A stretch of DNA of 7,316 nucleotides, from positions 1-7,316 of the forward strand of contig JANXRK010000070.1 in assembly GCA_025353045.1 (NCBI GenBank), given 5' to 3'. Below are positions 1-5,913 of the stretch, piece after piece. The translations under genes and the position numbers were made by a program. Source of the stretch: Candidatus Tayloriibacteriota bacterium. Its GTDB lineage: Bacteria; Patescibacteriota; Minisyncoccia; Phycocordibacterales; PALSA-1337. Position 1 is the first letter of the stretch, and each line of letters opens with the position of its first letter. The notes below the pieces were generated by a model that saw nothing but the letters and a program-made list of their open reading frames with translations, was not told the origin of the DNA and ran no database searches.

Positions 1-12
1 CGAAAATCCATT

Positions 13-44
13 ATTATAATAACAAAAGCCACCTCATTGTGCAA
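13..44 (-). promoter_or_regulatory. Possible divergent promoter for a gene leaving the left edge
   Basis: Read on the minus strand, an extended -10-like box TG-T-TATTAT lies at 24 down to 16, with an overlapping TATAAT at 18 down to 13. A weak -35-like TTGCAC at 44-39 is 17 bases upstream of TATTAT. An ATG follows at 11-9 on the same strand and reads M-D-F before the window ends. This would make the argS upstream region a divergent promoter. The region is AT-rich, the -35 matches consensus at only three of six positions, and almost none of the putative gene is visible, so chance is a serious alternative. Confidence 0.2.
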
Positions 45-47
45 CTT

Positions 48-77
48 TTTACAAACTTTCTTTTTTAATGCTAGAAT
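48..77 (+). promoter_or_regulatory. Promoter of argS, predicted leaderless transcript
   Basis: A -35-like TTTACA (48-53, five of six consensus matches) is followed after 18 bases by TAGAAT (72-77, five of six matches to TATAAT). TG at 69-70 provides an extended -10. Only six bases separate the -10 from the argS ATG at 84, so the expected transcription start falls on or within a base of the A of the start codon. No Shine-Dalgarno sequence is present there, which fits leaderless translation. Both boxes and the spacing are seen directly; the leaderless reading is inference. Confidence 0.55.
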
Positions 78-83
78 TGGTTC

Positions 84-1763
84 ATGAACGACATTATTAC
101 CGAATCCCTCAAAAAGGCTTCAGACAAGGCTGGAATTCCAAATCCGACCATCAAACTCGAGCATCCAGAAGACCCATCTCACGGTGATTTTTCAACGAAT
201 GTGGCTATGATGTATGCAAAAGCTTTGCAGATGAATCCAAAGACTTTGGCGGAGAAAGTGGTTATCGAATTTAATAAAGATCTACCAGAAATGGTCTTGG
301 CTGCAGAAGTTGCGGGACCTGGATTTATAAATATAAAAATTTCAGATGAGTATTTTGCAAAAGAAATTGTAAAAATTTCAAAAGTCGCAGAAAACTTTGG
401 AAAAATAGAAATAGATAAAGGAAAAGAAGTGATGATTGAGTATACTGATCCAAATCCTTTCAAGGTTTTTCATATTGGGCACCTTATGGCAAATACAATT
501 GGAGAATCAATTTCTCGCATCGTCGAATTTTCTGGAGCTAAAGTCATTCGAGCTTGCTATCAAGGAGATGTTGGACTTCATGTTGCAAAAACTATTTGGG
601 CAATTTTCAAGGATGGTTCATTTAAGGCTGATGTAGAATATTTGGGAAAAATGTATGTCATTGGTAGTGAAAAATATGAAACAGATGAAAAAGCCAAAGC
701 AGAAATCGTAGGAATAAATAAAAAAATCTTTGAAAGATCTGATTCTGAAATAAATAAAATCTACGATGCTGGTAGAAAAGTAAGTTTGGAATATTTTGAT
801 GCTATCTATAAAAAACTTGGCACAAAGTTCGATCATTTCTTTTTTGAAAGTGAAGTTGCTGATGCTGGAGTAAAGATAGTAAAAGAATTTTTGAAACAGG
901 GAATCTTTGAGGTAAGTGAAGGTGCAACTGTATTTCCAGGTGAAAAGTATGGAGAACACACTCGTGTATTTATTAATTCTCAAGGATTGCCAACATATGA
1001 AGCAAAGGAACTGGGGCTTACAGCTACAAAATTTAAATTGTATCCAAAACTAGCTGAAGCGATTGTTGTCACTGCAAATGAACAAAATGCATATTTCAAA
1101 GTAATCATTGCAGCCATGAAACAGATCAATCCTGACCAAGCTTCTCGCATGAAGCATATTAGTCATGGGATACTTCGTCCTTCTTCAGGAAAGATGTCAT
1201 CACGAAAAGGAAATGTCGTTTCCGCAGAGGAATTAATCGGAGAATTTGAGTCCTTGGTTTCTGAGAAAACAAAGGATCGAGATTTTGATTCAAAAGAAAA
1301 AGATGAAATAAATGACGATGTGGCAATCGCTGGTCTCAAATACACCATCCTTCGCCAAGCCATTGGCGGTGATATTATTTATGATCCTCAAAAAGCCGTT
1401 TCATTTGAAGGAGATTCTGGTCCCTATCTGCAGTATGCAACTGTCCGCGCCCAAGCTATTCTCTCAAAGGCAGGAAAGGTAGTAACACCAAAAAATCTCC
1501 CTGAAAAAGTTGACCTTCTCGAGAAATTACTTATTCGTTTTCCAGAAGTTATCGAGAGAGCTCGAAATGAATATGCGCCACATTATATCGTGACATATTT
1601 AACTGATCTTGCTGCTGTTTTTAATTCATATTATGCCCACAATCAAATCTTAGACGAAAGAGATCCACTTTCTCCGTATCGAATCAGTGTGACAAAAGTT
1701 TTTGCTCAAACAATGACAAACGGTCTCTGGGTTCTCGGCATCAAAGTCCCAAAGAGGATGTAG
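84..1763 (+). CDS. argS: Arginyl-tRNA synthetase (ArgRS), class Ia
   Basis: Cytoplasmic enzyme that charges tRNA-Arg with arginine using ATP. At 559 residues it has normal family length and looks complete. An ArgRS-type N-terminal tRNA-contacting domain covers about residues 4-105, with the typical HGDFSTN stretch and AGPGFINI. The catalytic core starts with DPNPFKVFHIGH, where HIGH is residues 130-133. The second signature is a clear KMSS (370-373) in GKMSSRKGNVVS; many bacterial ArgRS, E. coli included, have a degenerate version of this motif. GPYLQYATVRAQ (446 onward) opens the DALR-type anticodon-binding domain. The chain ends in LGIKVPKRM, matching the usual ArgRS C-terminus. ATG 84 is favoured because a promoter-like -10 ends six bases before it and the N-terminal domain begins at once. 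The stop codon TAG directly abuts the GTG start of ileS, so the two are probably co-transcribed. Confidence 0.97.
   Translation: MNDIITESLKKASDKAGIPNPTIKLEHPEDPSHGDFSTNVAMMYAKALQMNPKTLAEKVVIEFNKDLPEMVLAAEVAGPGFINIKISDEYFAKEIVKISKVAENFGKIEIDKGKEVMIEYTDPNPFKVFHIGHLMANTIGESISRIVEFSGAKVIRACYQGDVGLHVAKTIWAIFKDGSFKADVEYLGKMYVIGSEKYETDEKAKAEIVGINKKIFERSDSEINKIYDAGRKVSLEYFDAIYKKLGTKFDHFFFESEVADAGVKIVKEFLKQGIFEVSEGATVFPGEKYGEHTRVFINSQGLPTYEAKELGLTATKFKLYPKLAEAIVVTANEQNAYFKVIIAAMKQINPDQASRMKHISHGILRPSSGKMSSRKGNVVSAEELIGEFESLVSEKTKDRDFDSKEKDEINDDVAIAGLKYTILRQAIGGDIIYDPQKAVSFEGDSGPYLQYATVRAQAILSKAGKVVTPKNLPEKVDLLEKLLIRFPEVIERARNEYAPHYIVTYLTDLAAVFNSYYAHNQILDERDPLSPYRISVTKVFAQTMTNGLWVLGIKVPKRM
1753..1758 (+). 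promoter_or_regulatory. Candidate Shine-Dalgarno for the GTG start of ileS
   Basis: AGAGGA lies five bases before GTG 1764, inside the last codons of argS. It is the only purine-rich Shine-Dalgarno-like element at a useful distance from any start in this window. It would support translation of ileS from GTG 1764 on a shared argS-ileS mRNA. The same bases encode the conserved argS C-terminal residues K-R-M, so the match may be incidental. Confidence 0.35.
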
Positions 1764-1792
1764 GTGAAAAAAAGGCAAGAAAGTGATAAAAT
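1764..1792 (+). promoter_or_regulatory. Candidate promoter at the ileS 5' end, leaderless for ATG 1800
   Basis: An extended -10, TG-A-TAAAAT, spans 1784-1792; TAAAAT matches TATAAT at five of six positions. A weak -35-like GTGAAA (1764-1769, four of six) is 17 bases upstream. The in-frame ATG at 1800 is seven bases after the -10, which is the geometry also seen at argS. If active, it would start a leaderless ileS mRNA beginning at codon 13 of the longer reading frame, independent of argS transcription. The alternative is that this is A-rich coding sequence of an extended N-terminus. Confidence 0.4.
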
Positions 1793-4700
1793 GGTTTCCA
1801 TGCCTGAAGATAAACCCTTAGATCCTATACCTAAATCAAAAGTCGTCGAAACTGAAGAAAGAGTCTTTGCGTTTTGGGAAAAGAACGCTATCTTCAAAAA
1901 AACCCTTGAAAAACCTTCACCAAAAGGCGATTTTGTCTTTTACGATGGACCTCCTTTTGCAACAGGCGAGCCTCACTATGGCCACGTCGTTCCTGGAACT
2001 ATTAAAGACATCATTCCTCGCTATAAAACAATGCAGGGTTATCATGTTCGCCGACGTTGGGGTTGGGATTGTCACGGATTGCCGGTAGAAAACATTGTTG
2101 AAAAAGAATTAAAACTGGCTTCAAAAAAGGACATTATCGACTATGGAATAGGAAATTTTAATGCAAAAGCTCAAGCTGCGGTTATGCGGTACGCTGATGA
2201 TTGGCGAAAAATCATTCCACGTTTAGGTCGCTGGGTGGATATGGATAATGATTATCGAACGATGGATTCGACATATACAGAATCCGTCTGGTGGGCATTT
2301 TCTCAATTACACAAAAAGGGTTTGATCTATGAAGGTTTCAAATCAATGCAACTTTGTCCGCGATGCGAGACAACACTTTCAAACTTTGAAGTGAGCCAGG
2401 GGTATAAAGATATCACTGATATTTCAGTGTATGTAAAATTTGAGCTTAAAGACGAGCCTGGCACTTTCATTTTAGCTTGGACTACTACGCCATGGACTTT
2501 GCCGGGAAATGCAGCTTTAGCCATAAATCCAGCAGTTACCTATGTAAAAATCGAAGTTGAAAATACAAAAGTTATTTTGGCCAAAGAAAGACTTTCTGCT
2601 ATAAAATCAGAGTATAAAGTTATCGAAGAAATGGATGCAAAAAAACTCATCGGCAAATCATACACTCCACCTTTTGATTATTATATAAATGATAAAAAGT
2701 TGAAGAATAAAGAAAATGGTTGGAAAATCTATGGAGCTGATTTCGTGACAACAGACAGCGGAACTGGAGTTGTTCATATTGCTCCGGCTTTTGGTGCTGA
2801 TGACTATGAATTATCTTTGAAAAATAATATTCCTTTTGTTCAGCATGTAACCATGAGTGGTGTCTTTAAAAATGAAGTTACTGATTTTGTAGGGAAGTAT
2901 GTAAAGCCAAAAGAGGATCATCAGTCTGGAGACGTGGAAATCATCAAATATCTTGCTGGAAAAGGCACTCTTTTTGCTAAGGAAAAAATAATTCACTCAT
3001 ACGCACATTGTTGGAGATGTGATACACCACTTCTAAATTATGCTACTTCATCATGGTTCGTAAAAGTAACGGCATTTAAAGATAAATTAGTTCGAGAAAA
3101 TAAAAAAATAAAATGGGTGCCAGAAGAAGTAGGTGAAGGACGATTTGGAAATTGGCTTCTTGGTGCGAGAGATTGGGCTATTTCACGTTCACGTTTTTGG
3201 GGTGCACCTTTGCCAGTGTGGAAAGATGAGAAAACAAATGAGTGTCACATCATCGGTTCTATCGAGGATTTGAAAAAGTTCAGTAAGGCCAAAAATACCT
3301 ACTATATCTGTCGTCATGGTGAATCAGAAAATAATTCATCTGGAATCATGAGTTCTCTGGCTGATAATCCTCATCATTTAACAGTTACAGGTAGAAAACA
3401 AGTTCAAGAGTCAGCAAAATGGCTTTCAAATAAGAAAATAGATCTCATTTTTGTATCTTCATTTATTCGAACAAAAGAAACTGCAGAAGTTATTTCAAAG
3501 GCTCTCCATCTTGATCCGAGCAAGGTCATTGTCGATGAGAGGATTCGTGAAATCAATGTCGGAGAATGGAATGGAAAAAACTTCAATGATTTTGTCGAAC
3601 ATTATAAATTAGCAAATCGTTTTGAAGTAAAAGCTGGCGGTGGAGAAAATTATACAGATGTAAAAAGACGAGTAGGGGAATTTATGTATGACTTGGAAAC
3701 AAAATACGCTGGGAAAAATATTCTCATTGTGTCTCATGATTCGCCACTCTTTTTGCTCGAAACTGTTGCGGTAGGTCTCAATAAAAAACAATCAATCGCC
3801 CACCGTGGTACGAAAGATCACTTTATCCAAAATGCACAGCCACGGAAGCTTGAATTTCATCCACTTCCACATAATGCAGAGTATGAACTCGATCTCCACC
3901 GACCATTTATTGACGATATAGAACTTACAACTGAAAAAGGAAATAAGCTCAAGCGAGTGCCTGAGGTTTTTGATTGCTGGTTTGAATCAGGATCAATGCC
4001 ATTTGGAGAAGCACATTATCCATTTAAAAAAGATGATTTCAATCCAAAGCCAGGCCCTTTCAGTAAAATACTAGGAAAAACAAAAGGATATCCTGCGGAT
4101 TTTATTGCAGAAGGCCTCGATCAAACAAGAGGTTGGTTCTATTCAATGCTCGTTCTAGGAGTGGCACTATTTGGAAAATCTCCGTATAAAAATGTAGTCG
4201 TAAATGGTCTTGTTCTTGCTGAAGATGGTCAAAAAATGTCTAAGTCGAAGAAGAATTATCCTGATTTGAGCCTTACGATCAACAAATATGGCGCTGATGC
4301 CGTGCGTTATTTTCTCATGGCTTCTCCAGTGGTTCATGCTCAAGATGCTGTTTTTTTAGAAAAAAATGTAGATGAAGTTGTAAAAAAGCACATTGGTCGT
4401 CTTAATAACGTTGTTACTTTCTATGAAATGTATGAACATGGAGTTTTGGCAAATGTTAAAAGTACAAATCCATTAGATATTTGGATTAAGGTCAAGCTCG
4501 ATGAACTAACAAAAGAAATAACAGAGGCTCTAGAGCGATATGAGATCGATAAAGCGGCCCGGCCAATAGCTGACTTTATTGATGATCTTTCAACATGGTA
4601 TATCAGACGTTCTCGAGATCGATTCAAGGGTGAAGATCAAGTAGATAAAAATGCTGCACTCGTCACAACTAGAAATGTTCTTCTTGATTTCACAAAGTTA

Positions 4701-5267
4701 GTCGCACCTTTTATGCCATTTCTCGCTGAGGATATTTATTTGAGACTAAAGGGAAATCTTGAGAGTGTACATCTTGAATCATGGCCTACACCAGTGAAGT
4801 TTGATAAAAAAGTTCTTGAAGACATGGCTTTAGCTAGAAAAGTTTCTTCGCTTGGCCTCGAAGCTCGAATGAAAGCAAAGATAAATGTTCGTCAGCCACT
4901 TTCAACACTTAATGTTAAAAATACATTTCCGATTTCTCTTGTAGAAATAATAAAAGATGAAGTGAATGTGAAAGATGTTGTCGTTAACGTAAATATTGTT
5001 GATGAAGTATTACTTGATACAAATATTACTCCAGAATTAAAAGAAGAGGGAACAGTGCGAGAGTTTATCCGATCAATCCAAGATTTGCGAAAGGAAAAAG
5101 GATTAACGATTCAAGATCGTGTGACTTTAATAGTGGATGCAGATCGATTAACTCAGGATTTGATGATGAAAAATAAAAAGGATATTTGCGGAACGACACT
5201 CTTGAAAGATATTGTATTCAAAAATATAGAAGGGGAAGGTGCTTTGAAAATGGATATTGAGAAATAA
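1764..5267 (+). CDS. ileS: Isoleucyl-tRNA synthetase (type 2, eukaryote-like) with an embedded histidine-phosphatase domain
   Basis: Cytoplasmic class Ia enzyme that charges tRNA-Ile and edits valine. The signature is PPFATGEPHYGH (HYGH 71-74) followed by RRWGWDCHGLPVEN, wording typical of eukaryotic and type 2 bacterial IleRS. The CP1 editing domain carries TTTPWTLPGN (from 240) and GTGVVHIAPAFGADD (333-347), so editing looks intact. Two CxxC pairs (198/201 and 416/419) suggest bound zinc. RDWAISRSRFWG (469-480) is followed by about 190 residues of histidine phosphatase (about 513-706). The core then resumes with WFESGSMP (739-746) and QTRGWFYS, then KMSKS (824-828). A helical anticodon-binding domain (about 880-1040) and a C-terminal tail complete it. 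Total length is 1167 residues; without the insert, about 970, roughly family size. The start is uncertain: GTG 1764 abuts the argS stop and has a possible Shine-Dalgarno, whereas ATG 1800 follows a -10 box at leaderless spacing. The conserved region starts near residue 30, so either start gives a whole enzyme. The function call is firm; the role of the insert is unknown. Confidence 0.96.
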   Translation: MKKRQESDKMVSMPEDKPLDPIPKSKVVETEERVFAFWEKNAIFKKTLEKPSPKGDFVFYDGPPFATGEPHYGHVVPGTIKDIIPRYKTMQGYHVRRRWGWDCHGLPVENIVEKELKLASKKDIIDYGIGNFNAKAQAAVMRYADDWRKIIPRLGRWVDMDNDYRTMDSTYTESVWWAFSQLHKKGLIYEGFKSMQLCPRCETTLSNFEVSQGYKDITDISVYVKFELKDEPGTFILAWTTTPWTLPGNAALAINPAVTYVKIEVENTKVILAKERLSAIKSEYKVIEEMDAKKLIGKSYTPPFDYYINDKKLKNKENGWKIYGADFVTTDSGTGVVHIAPAFGADDYELSLKNNIPFVQHVTMSGVFKNEVTDFVGKYVKPKEDHQSGDVEIIKYLAGKGTLFAKEKIIHSYAHCWRCDTPLLNYATSSWFVKVTAFKDKLVRENKKIKWVPEEVGEGRFGNWLLGARDWAISRSRFWGAPLPVWKDEKTNECHIIGSIEDLKKFSKAKNTYYICRHGESENNSSGIMSSLADNPHHLTVTGRKQVQESAKWLSNKKIDLIFVSSFIRTKETAEVISKALHLDPSKVIVDERIREINVGEWNGKNFNDFVEHYKLANRFEVKAGGGENYTDVKRRVGEFMYDLETKYAGKNILIVSHDSPLFLLETVAVGLNKKQSIAHRGTKDHFIQNAQPRKLEFHPLPHNAEYELDLHRPFIDDIELTTEKGNKLKRVPEVFDCWFESGSMPFGEAHYPFKKDDFNPKPGPFSKILGKTKGYPADFIAEGLDQTRGWFYSMLVLGVALFGKSPYKNVVVNGLVLAEDGQKMSKSKKNYPDLSLTINKYGADAVRYFLMASPVVHAQDAVFLEKNVDEVVKKHIGRLNNVVTFYEMYEHGVLANVKSTNPLDIWIKVKLDELTKEITEALERYEIDKAARPIADFIDDLSTWYIRRSRDRFKGEDQVDKNAALVTTRNVLLDFTKLVAPFMPFLAEDIYLRLKGNLESVHLESWPTPVKFDKKVLEDMALARKVSSLGLEARMKAKINVRQPLSTLNVKNTFPISLVEIIKDEVNVKDVVVNVNIVDEVLLDTNITPELKEEGTVREFIRSIQDLRKEKGLTIQDRVTLIVDADRLTQDLMMKNKKDICGTTLLKDIVFKNIEGEGALKMDIEK
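3300..3881 (+). other. Histidine-phosphatase (PGM-like) domain nested inside IleRS
   Basis: Residues about 513-706 of the IleRS chain form a complete branch-1 histidine-phosphatase fold by motif. YYICRHGES contains the catalytic RHG, with R517 and H518 as the expected phosphate ligand and nucleophile. LTVTGRKQVQ gives the usual LT..G..Q helix. SSFIRTKETA supplies R569, and REINVGEWNG supplies E596, the expected acid position. LIVSHDSPL supplies the second histidine, H658. All five residues expected for catalysis are present, so activity is predicted. The family removes phosphate from small phosphoesters via a phosphohistidine intermediate; the substrate here cannot be read from sequence. The domain ends in a LEFHPLPHN-type strand that runs straight into YELDLHRPF of the synthetase, with no stop, frameshift or internal start evident. 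Boundaries are approximate, by a few to about twenty residues. Confidence 0.92.
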
Positions 5268-5282
5268 TGGAAAAGGAAAAGG

Positions 5283-5318
5283 CTGACACTTACGTGTACC
5301 GCCATACATCATTAAATT
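5283..5318 (+). promoter_or_regulatory. Weak candidate promoter for recO
   Basis: The 57-base ileS-recO gap holds CTGACA (5283-5288, five of six matches to TTGACA). Two poor -10 options follow: TACATC (5305-5310, spacing 16) and TTAAAT/TAAATT (5312-5318). The latter ends six or seven bases before ATG 5325, the same geometry as at argS and ATG 1800, but it is too far from CTGACA for a standard spacer. No Shine-Dalgarno precedes ATG 5325. recO may equally be transcribed by read-through from ileS, since no terminator is visible. Confidence 0.22.
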
Positions 5319-5324
5319 AAATTC

Positions 5325-5879
5325 ATGCATCATATCTACACCACTCCAGCATTTGTCATTCACAGTAGCCCTCACGGCGAAGCAGGAAAATTTCTCCTTC
5401 TTTTTACAAAAGATTTCGGCATGATTGGAGCCACGGCACAAGGAATTCGTCTTTCTCAATCAAAGCTTCGCTACCATATTCAGGATTCAAGTTTTTCGAA
5501 TATTTCTATTGTTAGGGGAAAGGAAATGTGGAGACTGACAGGGGCCCATGAATTGGAACATCAAAAAAATACTCTGGTTTATTTAAAAATATTAAAACTC
5601 CTCAAGCGTTTGCTTCATGGTGAAGAAAAAAACGAGAGATTATTTGAAATAGTGGAGGAATTATATAAAGCAGTTATTACTGAAGAACAATTTGATACGG
5701 TAGAATGTTTGACCGTACTTCGTGTACTTAATACTTTAGGATATATACAAAAGACAGAAAAGATCGGGCCTTTCTTAGAAAATAACTCACTTAACAAAGA
5801 AATCCTCGACCAATTTATCCCAATAAAGGCCCAAGCTATCCACATTGTGAATGCTGCCCTCAAGGAAAGTCAGCTATAA
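5325..5879 (+). CDS. recO: DNA repair protein RecO, short form lacking the zinc finger
   Basis: RecO works with RecR (and RecF) to load RecA on SSB-coated single-stranded DNA in recombinational gap repair, and it anneals complementary strands. The N-terminal OB-fold (about residues 1-80) shows the family pattern: YTTPAFVIHSSPHGEAGKFL, LFTKDFGMIGATAQGIR, SQSKL, then IVRGKEMWRLTGA. The remainder (about 81-184) is mostly helical, including YLKILKLLKRLLHGEE, and ends at ALKESQL. The protein has 184 residues against roughly 240 for the usual family member. The Cys4 zinc-binding segment of many RecO proteins is absent, with a single cysteine (C128) in the chain. The reading frame is otherwise clean, so this looks like a naturally short form rather than a truncation. 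ATG 5325 puts the OB-fold at the N-terminus, as expected. Identification is good from the N-terminal domain but rests on motif memory. Confidence 0.85.
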   Translation: MHHIYTTPAFVIHSSPHGEAGKFLLLFTKDFGMIGATAQGIRLSQSKLRYHIQDSSFSNISIVRGKEMWRLTGAHELEHQKNTLVYLKILKLLKRLLHGEEKNERLFEIVEELYKAVITEEQFDTVECLTVLRVLNTLGYIQKTEKIGPFLENNSLNKEILDQFIPIKAQAIHIVNAALKESQL

Positions 5880-5895
5880 AAGGCTCTAATCCCCA

Positions 5896-5904
5896 TGGTA
5901 TACT
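5896..5904 (+). promoter_or_regulatory. Extended -10 promoter for the membrane repeat protein gene
   Basis: TG-G-TATACT is a strong extended -10: five of six matches to TATAAT plus the upstream TG. It lies 17 bases after the recO stop and nine bases before ATG 5914. The predicted transcription start near 5911-5912 leaves a leader of about two or three bases, with no room for a Shine-Dalgarno. No convincing -35 is visible at 17-18 bases upstream, which extended -10 promoters often tolerate. Confidence 0.5.
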
Positions 5905-5913
5905 AATAAGACG

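Noticed and set aside
179..463. Minus-strand ORF of 94 codons opposite the argS N-terminal domain
   Set aside because: Entirely antisense to conserved ArgRS sequence, with no motif and no start context.
618..983. Minus-strand ORF of 121 codons inside argS
   Set aside because: Low-complexity Phe/Ile/Tyr-rich translation typical of the antisense of A-rich coding sequence. argS is secure on the plus strand.
1767..1773. Run of seven A just after the ileS GTG as a programmed slippage site
   Set aside because: Short A-runs are common in this AT-rich sequence, and slippage this close to the start would produce no alternative long frame that I can see.
3300..3881. Possibility that the phosphatase segment is a misassembly or a separate gene inside ileS
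   Set aside because: The reading frame is continuous through both seams, the synthetase resumes at the correct point of its core, and AT-rich codon use looks the same inside and outside the insert. No stop codon lies in the frame.
5286..5297. ACAC-TTAC-GTGT hairpin after ileS as a terminator
   Set aside because: The stem is only four base pairs, flanking bases do not extend it, and no T-tract follows.
5148..5459. Minus-strand ORF of 103 codons across the ileS-recO junction
   Set aside because: It overlaps the conserved OB-fold of recO and the ileS C-terminus. The translation has no recognisable motif and is best explained as antisense open frame.
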